This document shows positions 23,135 to 23,455 of a stretch of DNA of 23,455 nt, in pieces. The stretch's first letter is position 1; every line of letters begins with the position of its first letter. The notes under the pieces are model-generated. The model made no database searches and was not told where the DNA came from. It worked only from the letters and a program-made list of their open reading frames with translations. The position numbers and the translations under genes were made by a program. The stretch comes from Methanobacteriota archaeon (GTDB taxonomy: Archaea; Thermoplasmatota; Poseidoniia; Poseidoniales; Poseidoniaceae): the NCBI GenBank assembly GCA_002731395.1, contig PCBQ01000056.1, forward strand, positions 1-23,455. Direction: 5' to 3'.

Positions 23135-23455
23135 ATGGCCCGTGCAGCGTCAGCCACGTTTCTCGTCGTCTTGCTTTTGGCTTCCTTTCTCGGACCCTTG
23201 ACGCCTCACGATGAGGGCGCTTCGCCCCTGCTGGATGAAGCTCAGGACGTCATGACCACGTCTGGACGGAGCACGAGCGGTGGCTTCCTGATGTCCGGAG
23301 GGACTGGATCTGCTCAAGATCTGGCCTTCTTCGCGTCCGTCGGCGCGCACGGCCAGGGCTCCCTGGCGGCCATGCGCTACACTGCGGACGTGACCTTTGG
23401 GAGCCAAACGGTCTCTGCGACCTGTCCATACGCATCGCAGGTGGGCTTCTGTGAC
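23135..23455 (+). CDS. Secreted protein, N-terminal part (runs off the window)
   Basis: An open frame of 107 codons with no stop before the window ends, so the gene is partial. The first 21 residues form a clear signal peptide: MARAAS, then a hydrophobic core FLVVLLLASFLG, then PLTPHDEGA. The exported part is rich in Ser, Gly, Thr and Ala, with a likely repetitive or beta-type pattern (TSGGFLMSGGTGSAQDLAFF), and carries two cysteines near the visible end. The family is not recognisable from this piece. A TATA box at the leaderless distance marks it as its own transcription unit, separate from the polymerase operon ending 45 bases upstream. Confidence 0.7.
   Translation, partial: MARAASATFLVVLLLASFLGPLTPHDEGASPLLDEAQDVMTTSGRSTSGGFLMSGGTGSAQDLAFFASVGAHGQGSLAAMRYTADVTFGSQTVSATCPYASQVGFCD

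Overview
The window looks like a chromosomal piece of a GC-rich marine euryarchaeote, most likely the Thermoplasmatota / Marine Group II (Poseidoniales) type. What shows this directly: an archaeal RNA polymerase operon (rpoH, an unsplit rpoB, rpoA', rpoA'') followed by ribosomal protein L30e, a Pop5-like RNase P protein, TATA-type promoters, and ribosome binding sites matching GGAGGTGATC. The exact lineage is inference from gene content and composition; no marker was searched.

Layout. Positions 49-1268 (+): a small two-cluster ferredoxin, a two-helix membrane protein and an NTF2-like protein. 1280-2515 (-): a TM2-domain protein and a multi-pass membrane protein. 2591-8408 (-): a compact respiratory operon. 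In transcription order it holds a secreted, membrane-anchored protein with a CxCH motif, a small two-helix membrane protein, a Tat-exported Rieske protein, a b6-type cytochrome b, and a 937-residue protein joining the cytochrome b C-terminal (subunit IV-like) domain to an HdrD-like cytoplasmic iron-sulfur module. 8554-9816 (+): a TPR protein and a divergent FtsZ-family protein. 9813-11108 (-): a large membrane protein. 11184-12042 (+): a Pop5-like RNase P protein and a membrane-anchored beta-rich protein. 12046-13470 (-): a HemK2-like methyltransferase fused to biotin-protein ligase. 13598-13671: tRNA-Lys(UUU). 13721-23089 (+): rpoH-rpoB-rpoA'-rpoA''-rpl30e. 23135 to the end (+): the start of a secreted protein behind a leaderless-type promoter.

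How the parts work together. The 2591-8408 operon encodes most of a quinol-oxidising Rieske/cytochrome b complex, with no canonical cytochrome c1. The fused HdrD module would face the cytoplasm on the predicted topology, so the complex may couple a cytoplasmic thiol/disulfide or other two-electron couple to the quinone pool and to Rieske chemistry. The RNA polymerase operon is standard in order but odd in protein detail. RpoH and RpoA'' begin with the same extra N-terminal domain. RpoA' has a roughly 120-residue cysteine-containing insertion just before the catalytic region. Several zinc ligands usual in RpoB and RpoA' are missing.

Coding density is very high. No gap between genes exceeds about 150 bases. 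I see no CRISPR array, insertion sequence, integrase or rRNA.
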